From Choristoneura fumiferana (taxonomy: Eukaryota > Arthropoda > Insecta > Lepidoptera > Tortricidae): 64,000 nt of DNA. A program made the position numbers and the translations under genes. The stretch lies in NCBI RefSeq assembly GCF_025370935.1, contig NC_133494.1, positions 18,880,377 to 18,944,376 of the forward strand. The letters are read 5' to 3'. Below, one piece after another: positions 45,601 to 56,894 of this stretch. Below the pieces are notes generated by a model. That model had not been told where the DNA came from. It searched no databases and saw only the letters and a list, made by a program, of their open reading frames with translations. Each line of letters begins with the position of its first letter. Positions within the stretch are counted from its first letter, which is position 1.

Positions 45601-46570
45601 TATTGCTTTGTTTAGATACATGAAAAATCGCAATGGGAGCGAGTTTACGGTGCTCAAATGGAAACAGCAATGCAAAGCAACTTGCAGGATATTGCTTGCA
45701 GGTCTAAAAACTAGATTTTAGATAGCTGTTGTCCGCGAATTTGCAAAATATTTTACAGTCCATAATTTATGCATAAATTTGAGTAAATACTATACGTCGG
45801 CGGCCGGTCGTAAAATCCGCCAACATAAATGACGAAACTTCAAATAAATAATTTGCAAAAACAACTGAACTTTTTTTTGTCGCTTAACGCCATCTACATG
45901 TTTGAATTTTCCGGAGTTTAGAATAGTTATCGTAGGGAGGAATAGTATCAAAGTACGGAAACACAAACAAAGCCGGGTTAGCCATTTCACAATCACCAAA
46001 TATTACCATTCTTAACTGTCACTCTGACACTTGTGGCCGGCAATAAAGCAAATAATCGACTGGAATCGTATTTCACAATCGAATCGTATAATCGTATTAC
46101 TTCGACACGGTTTACTCATTTGCTTTGTCAATATTAGCTTTTACTTGTTAACGCATAACTGCCTCTGTCAATATTGGATAATGCGTTGACCTCTTTTTTT
46201 ATACGGGAATGGCTATGCGCTTGTATGTACATTAAGTACCTAAGATGTTGTTGTTGTTGTTGTTGTTGTAGATACCTCAAACTAACCTTACCAGCGGACA
46301 GAAGCCATTTATTAAAAAAGTACCTACCTAGTACCTACCTAGGTACCATCAACCAAATATACGGTGTACCACCCTAAAGTTGATAATCGTTTGCATGTCA
46401 TAAAACAATAATGCCAATAGACGTGTCTGTCAACTTGAAAGTTCGACTTTAGCGACATATTCATTTGATAGCAACTTGTTTAAAAATTGATAAACCACTT
46501 ATTTGGCTGATGGTACATAAGCTTTTGCCTTTTTAGTTTCATTAGCAACGAATTAGAATTTTATTTATCT
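45601..46570. other. Unassigned DNA; (GTT)n at 46,246-46,268
   Basis: A clean trinucleotide run of about eight units. AACGCCATCTACATG at 45,886 belongs to the motif set of the foldback elements. No gene recognised. Confidence 0.4.
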
Positions 46571-46720
46571 ACAGTCGAGGACTTTAATTCATGAGTCACC
46601 ATGGAACCATTTCACAGTAAACGTCATAGTGACATCGCATTAATTAACTATGAAAATCGTAATGACTTTTCCTTTGAAAAGGTTCCATGGCGGCTCGTGA
46701 ATAAAAGCCCTTGAGTGTAC
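46571..46720. mobile_element. Foldback MITE, 150 bp, related plan to 30,407
   Basis: ACAGTCGAGGACTTTAATTC and GAGTCACCATGGAACC at the left face GGTTCCATGGCGGCTCGTGA and ATAAAAGCCCTTGAGTGT at the right. The central word is GTGACATCGCATTAATTAAC. Confidence 0.72.
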
Positions 46721-47269
46721 TAGACTTTAACTGTGGCTTCGCACGCGTAAATTATTAATGATTCGAAGTTTAATTAAAACTCCAGGAATAGATTAAGTGG
46801 AGAAACCTCGAACATAGCTCTCTCTATTTCGTAGGGACAATTTTTTTTTGCCATCAGACTCCTGTCATTCATCATTTTTAAATCTGGCAACCCTGCGACC
46901 AAAACGTCAACGACCACTGACAGCTCTATGGCCGTAAATAAATCAAGGCCGGATTGGCGCTAACTCTCACATCCGCCCACAGACAATCAATTTTCGATGC
47001 CGACCATAACTTGTAGAGTGAGACTGATCACTGGACTTTTAGGGTTTAGACCTTAGTTTGTGATTTATTAGAATTTGTTTTCCTACACGCACGATAATAG
47101 TTAAACGCTGTGGTAGCATAGTTAGCCTTGGTAATCTGACTTATAAAAAAATGTTTTATTAATCCGTCAGTTACAAAATATCGGATGGTTTTTTTTTCAA
47201 TCAAACAAAAAATTATAAAGATGAAGCATGTCAAAGTTCGGGAGTGGTCTGTGCCGCCAAGTACTATTA

Positions 47270-47651
47270 TTAAGAGCGTTTATACCTGCTGAGCTGGCAA
47301 CGTTGCATTTTTGTTAGTTTTTCTCGATTATTCCATAAAAATTTAACGAAAATAAAAAATGTGGTCTGATAGAACTCTTCTTATGGTATAAGTTAAGTAA
47401 TGTGTCTACTCCAATAATAAAAATTATTCGTGATAGACTTTTATATTCCTTAAAAACTAATAAATGTTTATCGGTTTTTAAAGAAAATAAAAGTTCTATC
47501 ACGAATAATTATTGGAGTTACATTAACTTATATATTAAGAAGAGTTCTATCAGACCACAGTTTTCATTTTCATTTTTTTTGGATTAACCGAGAAAAACTA
47601 TAAAACTAAAAAATGAAACGTTGCCAGCTCAGCATGTATAAACGCTCTTAA
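47270..47651. mobile_element. piggyBac-like MITE (TTAA target), 382 bp
   Basis: Both ends are TTAAGAGCGTTTATAC when read inward, with an extended arm GCTGAGCTGGCAACGTT. The terminal TTAA on each side fits a TTAA target duplication, as used by piggyBac transposases. The interior is a second palindrome (AGAACTCTTCTTA; CTCCAATAATAAAAATTATT). Frames of about 60 codons on both strands are by-products of the palindrome. Confidence 0.75.
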
Positions 47652-47672
47652 GTAAGTATTTATTATTTAAGT

Positions 47673-47745
47673 ACGACGACCCGATGGCCAAGTGGTTAGA
47701 GGACCTGACTACGAAGCTTAAGGTCCCGGGTTCGATTCGGTTAGG
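47673..47745 (+). mobile_element. SINE family 2, 3'-truncated
   Basis: ACGACGACCCGATGGCCAAG, TACGAAGCTTAAGGTCCCGG, GGTTCGATTC, then unrelated sequence. Box A and box B are both present, but the body is missing. Confidence 0.8.
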
Positions 47746-47914
47746 CGTATTATAAAGTTAATGATTATATCATGGACAGGGATATTTGGTAATAATTCCG
47801 ATCCGCATTAGCGATCCCTTCGCATGAGCGAACCTACTGTGTTAAAAATAAAGTTGTGTTAAATACTTGTGATGTATACATATCATTTAATAATATTGTA
47901 AATCTGTTTAAAAA

Positions 47915-48028
47915 AATATTTACCTCGTTGAGTTTCTTGCCGGATTCTTCTCAACAGAGGTTTTTCCGAACCGCCTTTTATAGCCTAAATTGAATAAAGA
48001 CATTTTGACTTTGACTTTGACTTTGACT
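47915..48028 (+). mobile_element. LINE 3' tail with (TTTGAC)n end
   Basis: TTACCTCGTTGAGTTTCTTG, CCGGATTCTTCTCAACAGAG, TTTATAGCCTAAATTGAATA, then ATTTTGACTTTGACTTTGAC. This is a severely 5'-truncated insertion. Confidence 0.8.
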
Positions 48029-48309
48029 GCTGGCTCGTGCTGAGGCACCGACCAACTTCAGATTGGTAGAAAATTATTTTCATGGTTCTTTGTAGTCGGT
48101 TAATTTTTTTTGTAATATTTTTCTAAATACACTTAAAGAGCAACCAGCACAGACAATTCTGAAGGCGAGGTGTGAAAAAATAATTCTTGTTTCACAACAT
48201 GATTACCATTAAATTTAGATACAAATAATAGATTTTCACTAGACATATCACCGACAATGTCACTTTGGTGAAATAGGAGCCTGCATAAAGCAGCGCACCG
48301 TGTTAAAGA

Positions 48310-48490
48310 TTTTTTTTTAATTCGACTGGATGGAAAACGAGCAAGTGGGTCTCCTGATGGTAAGAGATCACACCACCCATAAACATCTGCAACACCAGGG
48401 GTATATTATTGCTGATGCGTTGCCAACCTAGAGGCCTAAGGTGGGATACCTTAAGTGCCAGTAATTTCACCGGCTGTCTTACTCTAGTTG
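48310..48490 (+). repeat. Dispersed repeat family D, plus copy
   Basis: AATTCGACTGGATGGAAAAC, GAGCAAGTGGGTCTCCTGAT, GGTAAGAGATCACACCACCC, GATGCGTTGCCAACCTAGAG, CAGTAATTTCACCGGCTGTC. Long copy and reference for the palindrome at 34,776. Confidence 0.75.
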
Positions 48491-49845
48491 TATACTATAT
48501 ACATTATACAGATTTTCTGCGTGCCTTAAGTTGTGTTTTATGTAAACGGAACGGCGCAAACGACGAACGGCTTCCAACAATGCAATAAATCGTTGTTAAA
48601 AACACATTAACTAATTATTTTTCTGGATCTGCAAACAATCTCCGCTGTAGCCATTTGGCTTGCCGCCAAATCGCACAAACAAGGTACTTACGTCCGCTAT
48701 AGCTAAAAAATACTTACCTATTATAATTATTAGACTGGTGATAAAAGGGCGGGCTCCTACTTTGCCCAGCGGATGAGCTTTGCGATCCAGCGTGCAATGC
48801 TGCTAGCGTCTTGGGATTCTTCCCACGCGTCAACAGTGGTGTTTTTTTAAGTTTTTCCATTTATTGTCTTTATTTGTTTTCTTTTATAGTTAAGTTAGGA
48901 ATAATTTGCTATTTAAAAGTTATCAACAACACAAAAAAATGAGTTTCTATCGATGAAAAATTGTTATTTGTTATCAAATACTTTATATGTCTTCGAGTGT
49001 CACCTAACTTACACAGTTTATATAAGCGTTTTAGAACATTTACACCACGCATAACTTGAAATTTGATATTGCTCGTCCCTGTTTTAGATAAGATAATATA
49101 CCTTCTTAAAATGGGAAAAAATTGCCGAGCCATTTTCACCGCAAAGTTAAATGCCAGCTGTATGGCAAAAACATCACAAAATATTATTACTATTTTTTAG
49201 GAATATTGGCTGCCATAAAAAATGTTACAGCACTTAATTGATCCATCTTATGATTATGTATTTAAAATTTTATCTTTTTTGGACTATTTTTTGCCCGTAA
49301 TCACCTCGTCAATAGATGTCAGTTCGTTTCTCTAGTCAATATTATGATATGAAGAGAGCAGTTCAAACGCTCACAGAATAACCCTACGCTGCAAAGACTC
49401 CGCTCACACGCGTCGTTAATAAAAGGGTTTTTTTTTCACTAATTGGCCCTCTCCATTCGAAATGTTAAGCAGTGGCGTGCAAAATTACAATTTAAAGAAG
49501 TCAAATTTCTTCTGAAACTATAATCTAGTCCTTGCTTCTATTGAATTAAATTTTCTACTCTTATCCATTCATTCACCGTTTGCCCATTTATTCATTTATT
49601 AGGGTTCACATCTCGTCGTTATTTAATCCCAACTTTCTATCCACGAAGTTCTTTGTTAATTTAGCACATTAAATTTTAACAAACTTCAATTAACTTGAAC
49701 CGGGTCGAGGCGGAGAAGATTAAAAATAATTACGTAAAGAACTGGCGGAAGTGATCACCGGTGGAATTGCTGGGTTAAAAAGTTTTATTTTTATTGCCCT
49801 TAGAATTTCAGATGCGTTTTTTAATTGCATGTCTTAAGTAACGAG
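48491..49845. other. Unassigned DNA
   Basis: About 1.35 kb, AT-rich, with no gene or clear repeat. A 76-codon minus frame at 48,909-49,139 has no supporting features. Confidence 0.35.
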
Positions 49846-49849
49846 TACT

Positions 49850-50090
49850 GCCTTTTCGCAACGTAACGTTTGGCAATCTGTTCATTTCGCAACTTTTCAT
49901 TTCGCAAAACTAAAACTGTAAATATTTCAGGATTTATTTCAGGGCCATCGTGTAGAACCATTTAGGTTAGGTTAGGTTAGGTTAGGTTTTATAAAAATCC
50001 TGAAAAATTACAGTTTCAGAAATATTAAACAGTTGGGAATGAAAAGTTGCGAAATGAAACAGGTTGCCAACGTTATTCCCGAAACATTAG
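49850..50090. repeat. Palindromic repeat with central (TTAGG)n
   Basis: Left arm TTTCATTTCGCAACTTTTCA... against right GAAAAGTTGCGAAATGAAAC. Inner arms AACTGTAAATATTTCAGGAT and ATCCTGAAAAATTACAGTTT. The loop contains TTAGGTTAGGTTAGGTTAGG (49,964-49,987). Confidence 0.75.
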
Positions 50091-50349
50091 TAAACCCTTA
50101 ATTATGTTATCTTGTTTAATAAATAATACTGATACTAATCGAGTACTAAGTCAGATAATGACTACCTTGGTGCACACTAATTATGTAAGGATTTTTGTTT
50201 ACACCTTTTACTAACCCTATCAATGAAATATAAAACGCAGAAGTTGAGTTTACAATATTTTTATTTCTATCAATAGAAAGTGCAGTTGAAGTAAAACTAT
50301 CTTAAAAATAACCAAGTATATCTACAATTCGCTTAAATCTTCAACACAA

Positions 50350-50449
50350 NNNNNNNNNNNNNNNNNNNNNNNNNNNNNNNNNNNNNNNNNNNNNNNNNNN
50401 NNNNNNNNNNNNNNNNNNNNNNNNNNNNNNNNNNNNNNNNNNNNNNNNN
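50350..50449. other. Scaffold gap (100 N)
   Basis: Exactly 100 undetermined bases, the conventional size for a gap of unknown length. The sequence to its right starts directly inside a repeat of 33,136. Confidence 1.
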
Positions 50450-51122
50450 TAGGCATCATTCCAATGACGTTCAGTAACTTCCGCCTGTAGACACCGACAG
50501 TGTCATTGGAACTATTGGTACGTCGCCGGCCTTGCGAAAATAGTACACTCGCATTTTAAAAATAACTTATGTTAGCAAGACAGGGAAAACTTCAGGCGCT
50601 GGTACATTCCAAAATTTGCAAGTACCGGGCAAGAAATACTTTAATGTATACTTAACTATTACACAATTAGATACGCCCAAAGACAATGCTTATAACACAC
50701 GACACAAGCCAGTGTAATTATACTTATTACGACTTAGGTAGGTACCATCTTTCGATTCCTAGTAAACAATTCTGGCGCTTTAAACAAGCTCCAGTAAATC
50801 GCTACCGCCCATTCCTCGGCCTCCCCGCACGTGGCGCTTGGCTGCGTGCGCGCAGTAATTGGGCGTCGCGCGCTTTGATCCCCGCCGCCTCGAATTAGCG
50901 GCTCACATTCCGCTTCCGCTCCGCCCGTGGACAGCGTTTCTTGGTACGCTGATGTTGCAATTTATGTACCGCGGTTGTTGTGATTTACTGCAAAGAAAGT
51001 AACGAAAAGAAAGTACTTCTATACAAAGTTTCTTTAAATTAATCTTACTACACTTATTATAAAGAAGGTAAGCGATTTTATTTAAAAAACTTTTGAAAAA
51101 AGTCATAGCATCTGCTATTTGT

Positions 51123-51790
51123 GTAACAAATATAATTTCGCAGTTATATTATAGTGGATTGTTATATTAATGGTAAACTTGACGAGTCTTTCTACTGAAA
51201 AATGCTTTAAAAAAATAGTATCCCACCAAAAACATTCTGTAAAAAACTCTTGTTTATCTCTAAAAAGTAATGAAATCTAGACAAAGTTGTGCCAAGTCTA
51301 AGGTTCCTTACTGCGATTTCTTTATTATTATAGTTAATGTTGTGTGACTTGGCCGTTGACTTGTACCCACTCACGTATAAAGAATGTTGAGTCTTAAGTC
51401 TTATCCAGTAAATTTGAGACTCAATACGCGGACAATATAAACATTCTTTTAGCTAGTAGATTATTATTTAGTAGTATTTAGCTCTTAGGTATATGATTGT
51501 ATTTTCTATAAGTTTATATTCTTAAATTGAATAAAGATATTACACAATCACGTAAGCTTTACATTAGTATTTCATTAAATTAAAGATGACTATACATATT
51601 ATGTATAATAGCAAATATATATATGGTCATTTACATTCTTTTAGTTTCATAAACTAAGTAGGTTAGGTACCTAATACTTTTTTAAGCGTTTCAGTAGAAG
51701 AACTCGTCAAGTTAACTATTTTTTTTTTAATGCAAAAATAAACGAAATAATAATCCACAATAATATAACTGCGAAAGTTATATCTGTTAC
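51123..51790. mobile_element. Long-TIR DNA element in the intron, copy 2
   Basis: Same ends as 33,816-34,371 (GTAACAAATATAATTTCGCA; GCGAAAGTTATATCTGTTAC). The left arm lacks the TCGTTTATTTTTGCATT segment. An extra piece contains AAATTGAATAAAGATATTAC, resembling a LINE tail. Confidence 0.7.
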
Positions 51791-51951
51791 TGTTCACGCT
51801 TAAGCTGCTGACTTCTTACCTTTTTTTGTAAGTTATTTTAAAGGCAGTCAGGTTTTTTTTAAATCCCTCTCTTGTCTTTTGTCTTTAGTTGCTGGACGCA
51901 TCAGACTACATTACTGTGTTTCTGAGGGTAGTGTGTTCAATCCCCTGCATA

Positions 51952-52095
51952 ATGAGAGCGCCAAATGGGATTCCGCAAGTTAATGCAGTCGTTAAACCTA
52001 GCGGTCCGCGCTTTAATGGAGAATTAAATATAAATCGCTTTTATGAAACATTAAAGAATTTCATTACTGATATACTTGACAAGTTAGATTGTTAA
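51952..52095 (+). CDS. Hypothetical 47-residue protein, copy 2
   Basis: Same length and ends as the 34,538 copy, but residues 15-18 read KPSG in place of NLAV. One A is gained (GTCGTTAAACC) and one T lost (GCGGTCCGC) 9-10 bases apart, so the frame is restored. The acceptor (exon from 51,889) is intact. The downstream AATAAA of copy 1 reads AAATAATT here. Either these are two alleles or paralogues under some coding constraint, or both indels are sequencing errors. Product unknown. Confidence 0.42.
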   Translation: MRAPNGIPQVNAVVKPSGPRFNGELNINRFYETLKNFITDILDKLDC

Positions 52096-53037
52096 TATTT
52101 TTTTATTTTTCTTTTTCAAATAATTACCCAAAGAATGCCCAAAGACAACTTTTTTTTTTATTTGACTAGATGGAACCGAGCAAGTGGTCTCCTGATGGTA
52201 AGAGATCACCACGCCCATAAACATCTGCAATACACCTGGTGTTGCAGATGTTTATGGGCGGTGGTGATCTCTTACCATCAGGAGGGTAGTGTAGCTTGGT
52301 GCTGGCTGGCTGGCTGGCTTTTACAATTTTTTTTAACAGAGGCAGCGCATTTTTGTCTAAAAACGTGCTGACGTTTGCGATCGCATTCACCATCTCTTTC
52401 CACCCTCGTCTTAGAGACCGTTCACACAGAGACATCAGATTCCTTGCGGAACTGTTTTGTACGATCCGATTTAGTAGCAAGATTATTTAATGGACGCGTT
52501 TTAAGCTTATGGTTGCAGGATTGAGAAACAGAACGGATCCTGCAAAATGTTTCTGTCTTATATGCGACTGCAATTCGTCCGGTCGTTCTATAAAATACCG
52601 GATCCGATTTAGTGCAACTGTATTTCAGTACTTGCATTCAAACAAGCTCGAACAAAAATCCTGTAATAACCTAACCAACAAAAAGTTGGAAAACCTCGAC
52701 TTTGTCAATTCAAAGTTCAATATCTCAAAAACGACTGAACTGGTGTTGGTGAAACATATCTAAGAACCATCGCTAAAAAACCTGCTTTCAATTAAAAAAA
52801 ACCCGCATTCAAATCGGTCCACCCGTTTAAGAGCTACGGTGCCACGGATAGACACACATACGGACACGTAGCGGTCATAGTTATAACACCCCTCTTTTTG
52901 CGTCGGAGGTTAAAAAACCATATTCGGACCTGAGGATCCTATAAAACCGGGCAGCCATGTAAACACACTATCCGGTTTTGCAGAATCCGATATAGTAGCA
53001 GATCCGACAAAACTTACGCCTTGTAAACGGACTCTTA

Positions 53038-53190
53038 CCCCTTATTCATAAAACTTAACAAGCCTATGTTAACTAACAAATGCTTTGTCCCTTTCTAACA
53101 AATACAAATGTCAAAGTGACAGATAAGGACAAACGAATTTTAGCGGCATTTTAACTAAAATAGGTTTGATTGTCGTTTATGAATAAGGGG
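53038..53190. mobile_element. 153-bp MITE with matching empty site
   Basis: Ends CCCCTTATTCATAAA and TTTATGAATAAGGGG, flanked by TTA at 53,035-53,037 and 53,191-53,193. The homologous place in copy 1 (35,644-35,646) has a single TTA with uninterrupted flanks. A 3-bp TWA duplication suggests PIF/Harbinger mobilisation. The interior includes TGACAGATAAGGACAAACGA. A 156-codon minus frame starting here crosses unrelated sequence and is not a gene. Confidence 0.9.
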
Positions 53191-53460
53191 TTATACCGTG
53201 TGAGAGCAAGAAATGCTAAAAACAATTGCGATTCCTTATGCGTTAGACAAATAAAAAAACATTCTCTCCTCAGACTTCTGGTCCATTCATGCGTACTATA
53301 ATAACATTTGGGCTCCACGGAAAGCCAGCGTTGCTGCAGTGGAGGTCCTTTTTGGTGTCTTTTCGTTTCACCACTTAATTTAGTTTTATTGTTAGTTTTT
53401 ACTACCGTAAGTTGGTACTGATGGAACGATATGGAACCAAATAATACTAAAATCTTTTTA

Positions 53461-54620
53461 CAATGCACGTGCTCGGAAAGTGCCTCTTGACGTGGGTCAA
53501 CATATCCATAGAAAATTAGTGATTCCTGCACGCATCCACAAGTGTGCAGTAAAGTTGTATGGATTCTACTTACCGCACTTGTGCGGTAAAGTAACTTTTT
53601 AAATTGCCAAATGATGTCCAAGTATTGTTAAAAAAATAAGTCTAAAGAGTCGTTATAGTTAGGCTTTGAACAAATAAGAAAACGTTTGATGCAACCAACT
53701 GAATATTTACTGATAAGATAATACAGATTAAACGCGACAGAAAAGAGAACGTTAATTTTTTTTTTCACGTAAACTCGTATTTTAATTCCGTCTAAAGTTA
53801 TGAAAAAAAAGGGAATAAATTCTAGAGTCCAATTCGGACCGTGCGACGTCAAGCGCGCGCACTCGAAAGTTAACCAATGAGCTTCCAGTGCCCTTAGTGT
53901 AAGTTTTCGGTTACAAAATACGTCTCGATCGCGTTCGCGTTAAAATCTTAATTTGTATGGAAACACGAACAGCGCCTCTAGCGGCACGTTTGCGCAACAA
54001 CTTTTGCGAGTGTAGGTCTGCTTGTCAAATTAACGTAAACTATTTCGTCCGCGAATCGTAAAGTTAACGTAAACCCGATCGACTCGACTAATCAAAACGA
54101 ATGGGGATGCCAGATGTTTCAGGTTTCGCGGGATTCTCCCGAATTTTAGTATGTCCTCCCGACTCCCAACAAAGTCAAAAAAAATCATAAAAACAATATA
54201 ATATAATACAATACAATACAAAGACTCTTTATTGTACACCAGAAATAACAACTACTAACAACAACCACAACACCTACAACAACAACAACTTCATTTTATA
54301 AAACAATAATTTTAAGTTCCAAATGCTTGCACTGAATGACATCAAATCCCTTTTCTTGGCATAGTACCTAACACCCAGTAACAGCCGTGATGCAAAGAAT
54401 TTTAAAAAATCACGTTTTTTTTTAAGCATTTTTTTACTGATTGTTTTCCTGGTTGTAGTAAATGTGAAAAAAATACTTTATTTAAGAATTATTTGATCTT
54501 GCCATGATAGCGGGTAAATGGTGAAAAGGGACAAAAATGTAATATACATACTTATATGAACAGTAACACGATATTCGAGTAAAAAATAAATGACGTAGGT
54601 AACAAGAAAACCGTTTTCTG
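53461..54620. other. Unassigned DNA, start of the copy-2-only segment
   Basis: Opens ACAATGCACGTGCTCGGAAA. 53,820-54,080 is CpG-rich with GTGTAAGTTTTCGGTTACAA and AGCGCCTCTAGCGGCACG, probably a decayed foldback repeat. AATACAATACAATAC at 54,206. No gene recognised. (TTTA)n occupies 54,621-54,642. Confidence 0.4.
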
Positions 54621-54644
54621 ATTTATTTATTTATTTATTTATGT

Positions 54645-54865
54645 AAACACTAGCTGTTGTCCGCGACTCCGTCTGTGTAGAATTTGTTTAGCACCATCCC
54701 GCGGAAATTATGCAATTTTCGACATTAAATGTATCCCATGTTCTTTTCCGAAGACTCAAACTATTTGTATTCCGAATTTAATCTTAATCGGTTCAGCGGT
54801 TTAGACGTGACGAGGTAACAAACAAACCGACTTACAAACTTTCACATTTATAATATTGGTGGGAT
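54645..54865 (-). repeat. Dispersed repeat family B, minus copy
   Basis: AAACACTAGCTGTTGTCCGC, CCCGCGGAAATTATGCAATT, AATCGGTTCAGCGGTTTAGA, CGTGACGAGGTAACAAACAA, TTTCACATTTATAATATTGG. Nearly complete. Confidence 0.72.
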
Positions 54866-55149
54866 TTCTCTCGCAGCAGACAAAATGTTAAATGGTTTTG
54901 TTTTTAATATACTTACTTATATTTGAATTTATTATTGTTTCTCCCGTCCAAAGTACCAAAATCCCGATAAATCGTTATTTTTATCGATAATAGGGTCATT
55001 CGATCTGGCAACCCTACCTAACTACAAAACAAATGTCAGACTGACACCGCCCTAATTTACATCGTCTCAGTTCAAGAAAAACTTAAATGTTATTACATAT
55101 ATTATTTGGTCGCGCTGTCATCGTTGTAAAGTGGATGCTCCATAGATGT

Positions 55150-55520
55150 GAAGCTGGAGGAAGATGCTTGTGATATCATGGACGGAATTTCGCACCAAAG
55201 TGCCCATACTCCATAGTTATAGACCATAGTTTAGTATACAGCACATACTGCAGTACTTGGAACACGTCTTCAGGCGGGATGGCGACTCCATAGAACAGCT
55301 GGTCGTGCAGGGAGGAGTGGAAGGAATCAGGTTGCACGTCAGGTCACCTCTGGACTGACCAAGTGAAGGCCACTGTAGAAAACCAAAAAGACAGTTTGCC
55401 AACAGAGAGATATGGTAGGAGATCGTACGAAGAGCTGTCCGCCTCTACCCATGACGCGGACGCATCAATATGCCTACGCCTGGTCTGCCAAGAGCGAAAC
55501 GACAAAGAATAAAGTTTCAT
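55150..55520 (+). mobile_element. Non-LTR retrotransposon ORF C-terminal relic
   Basis: On the plus strand, shifting frames read LEHVFRRDGDSIEQLVVQGG VEGI, then WTDQVKATV, then a final SYEELSAS. This is the order VFRRDGDS..QLVVQG.VEG..R...RWTDQVKA typical of a non-LTR reverse-transcriptase ORF end. Several frameshifts and stops make it a pseudogene. It differs from the WTDDLKRVA class at 23,755. Confidence 0.7.
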
Positions 55521-55711
55521 ACTAATGGTTTGAAAATGTCATTCAAATACAATTGGTTGACACTTCAGGTGGCATCGTTTTTTAAATTGAGATCCGATTT
55601 TTCCAGATAGAATACATTGTTCACTATTGATACCATGCACAAACTATGGGCTTGGACTTTAATTAACATATTGTGTCACAACTGTCAAGTGAGAAGTAAG
55701 TAAACATTGTA

Positions 55712-55857
55712 TGGTCAAACAAATTGAATCATGACCCAGGGTGGAACCTTTTTATAATCAATTTCACTATGATTTTCTTGACAAAAGTATGAGATGTCAA
55801 CATGACATTAGTAGCACAAAGGTTCCACCCTGAGTCATGATACAAATTGTGCGACTT
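55712..55857. mobile_element. Foldback MITE, 146 bp, related plan to 30,407
   Basis: TGGTCAAACAAATTGAATCA and CCCAGGGTGGAACCTTT face AAAGGTTCCACCCTGAGTCA and ACAAATTGTGCGACTTTA. Centre GAGATGTCAACATGACATT. Confidence 0.75.
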
Positions 55858-56147
55858 TACCTAATAATTTCACTGAAATCTCATGATATTTGTTAGACAA
55901 TTCTGGATGATGATTTCAATTATTGTAATAGTTTTCAGTTAAAAATTAACTTGCTTGTTTCAGAAATGAGGTTTTGTGCCATAACCCATGAATTTCTTCT
56001 TATGGCAATTATACACTTATTTCATTATTATTTTCTTTTGCCACCATGCTTTTAGAAATCTGTAGAATTTGCAATCAGTATTCTTGCTTGTGTTTTTGTA
56101 ATTCATAAGAACACATCATGTTAGGACCATATTTATTTACTCATCCT

Positions 56148-56225
56148 CGCCCAAACTAAGCATTGACTATGGATACTAGGCAACGGATAAACATACTTAA
56201 TAATATAAAATCATTTTTATTTATA
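56148..56225 (-). mobile_element. SINE family 2 body fragment
   Basis: Plus strand CGCCCAAACTAAGCATTGAC, GGATACTAGGCAACGGATAA, ACATACTTAATAATATA. It is antisense to the 22,790-22,860 part of the SINE; head absent. Confidence 0.6.
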
Positions 56226-56444
56226 GGTATAGATAATACAAATTTCATATTAACATTTTCTACTATCATGGAACTCAAGAGTAACACAATATGTTAATCA
56301 ATCAGGCATTCCTTCTAGATTAACAAGTAAAAGTTGTCAATTCAACAATTTTTTTTTTCAGATAAATTGAAATGCTCACCTATTCTCAAGATACTGTAAA
56401 CCTCACAAGGACTAAGAAATGCACTGAGAAATTGAAAAGAGATG

Positions 56445-56584
56445 CAGCGGCGGCCTTAGGGAGTGGCGAACAGGGCAATCGCGCAGGGCCTCGCGCAACA
56501 ACTTAAGCTAATTAAAAAAATATAGATTTTTTTAACTATATAGACCTGCTGCCCGGGGCCTCGCAATGGGTAAGGCTGCTGCTG
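56445..56584. mobile_element. hAT-like MITE, 140 bp
   Basis: Terminal inverted repeats CAGCGGCGGCCTTA and TAAGGCTGCTGCTG (two mismatches), with an 8-bp direct repeat AAGAGATG at 56,437-56,444 and 56,585-56,592. CAG-type ends and 8-bp target duplications are hAT hallmarks. The interior has GGGCCTCGC in both halves. Confidence 0.82.
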
Positions 56585-56894
56585 AAGAGATGTTATTGAA
56601 TATTTACATTTACTTACCAGTGATGCTTAGATTAAAATTTGTTTGAAATCTTGCCTTCTTTGTTTTATTTACATTCCATGTCTATAAAAAAGATATATTG
56701 AACCAGGTTTCTGGGACAGCATTTCCGGAGCGAGCGACGGAGGAATTTTTAAAACTCGAGCCTATCAGTCTCTAAGGACTGAACACACCTGTGATATAGG
56801 TAGTGCCACCAGAGTTGAGTTCACACACACAAGAATATATGTTGCCTATGTAATGACATCAGATTTCATTTTATTTTTCGATTTTCCATGTATG

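Larger units (their letters stand above)
50452..53460 (+). repeat. Large duplicated block, copy 2 (first part)
   Basis: Follows 33,136-35,907 with the same order and strand: CpG-rich first exon and donor (GT at 51,068), long-TIR element, exon 2 (acceptor AG at 51,887-51,888), family D palindrome (about 52,190-52,285) and family A (52,660-52,917). Extra here: about 140 bp at 51,440-51,590 and a MITE at 53,038. Homology stops at TAAAATCTTTTT. Confidence 0.92.

Noticed and set aside
49964..49987. True telomere or telomere-fusion site
   Set aside because: Only about five TTAGG units, inside a palindromic repeat, with similar short arrays elsewhere in the window.
53151..53621. 156-codon minus frame, the longest in the window
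   Set aside because: It crosses the end of a MITE, duplicated-block sequence and unrelated DNA; its copy-1 counterpart (35,577-35,771) is broken and there is no domain.
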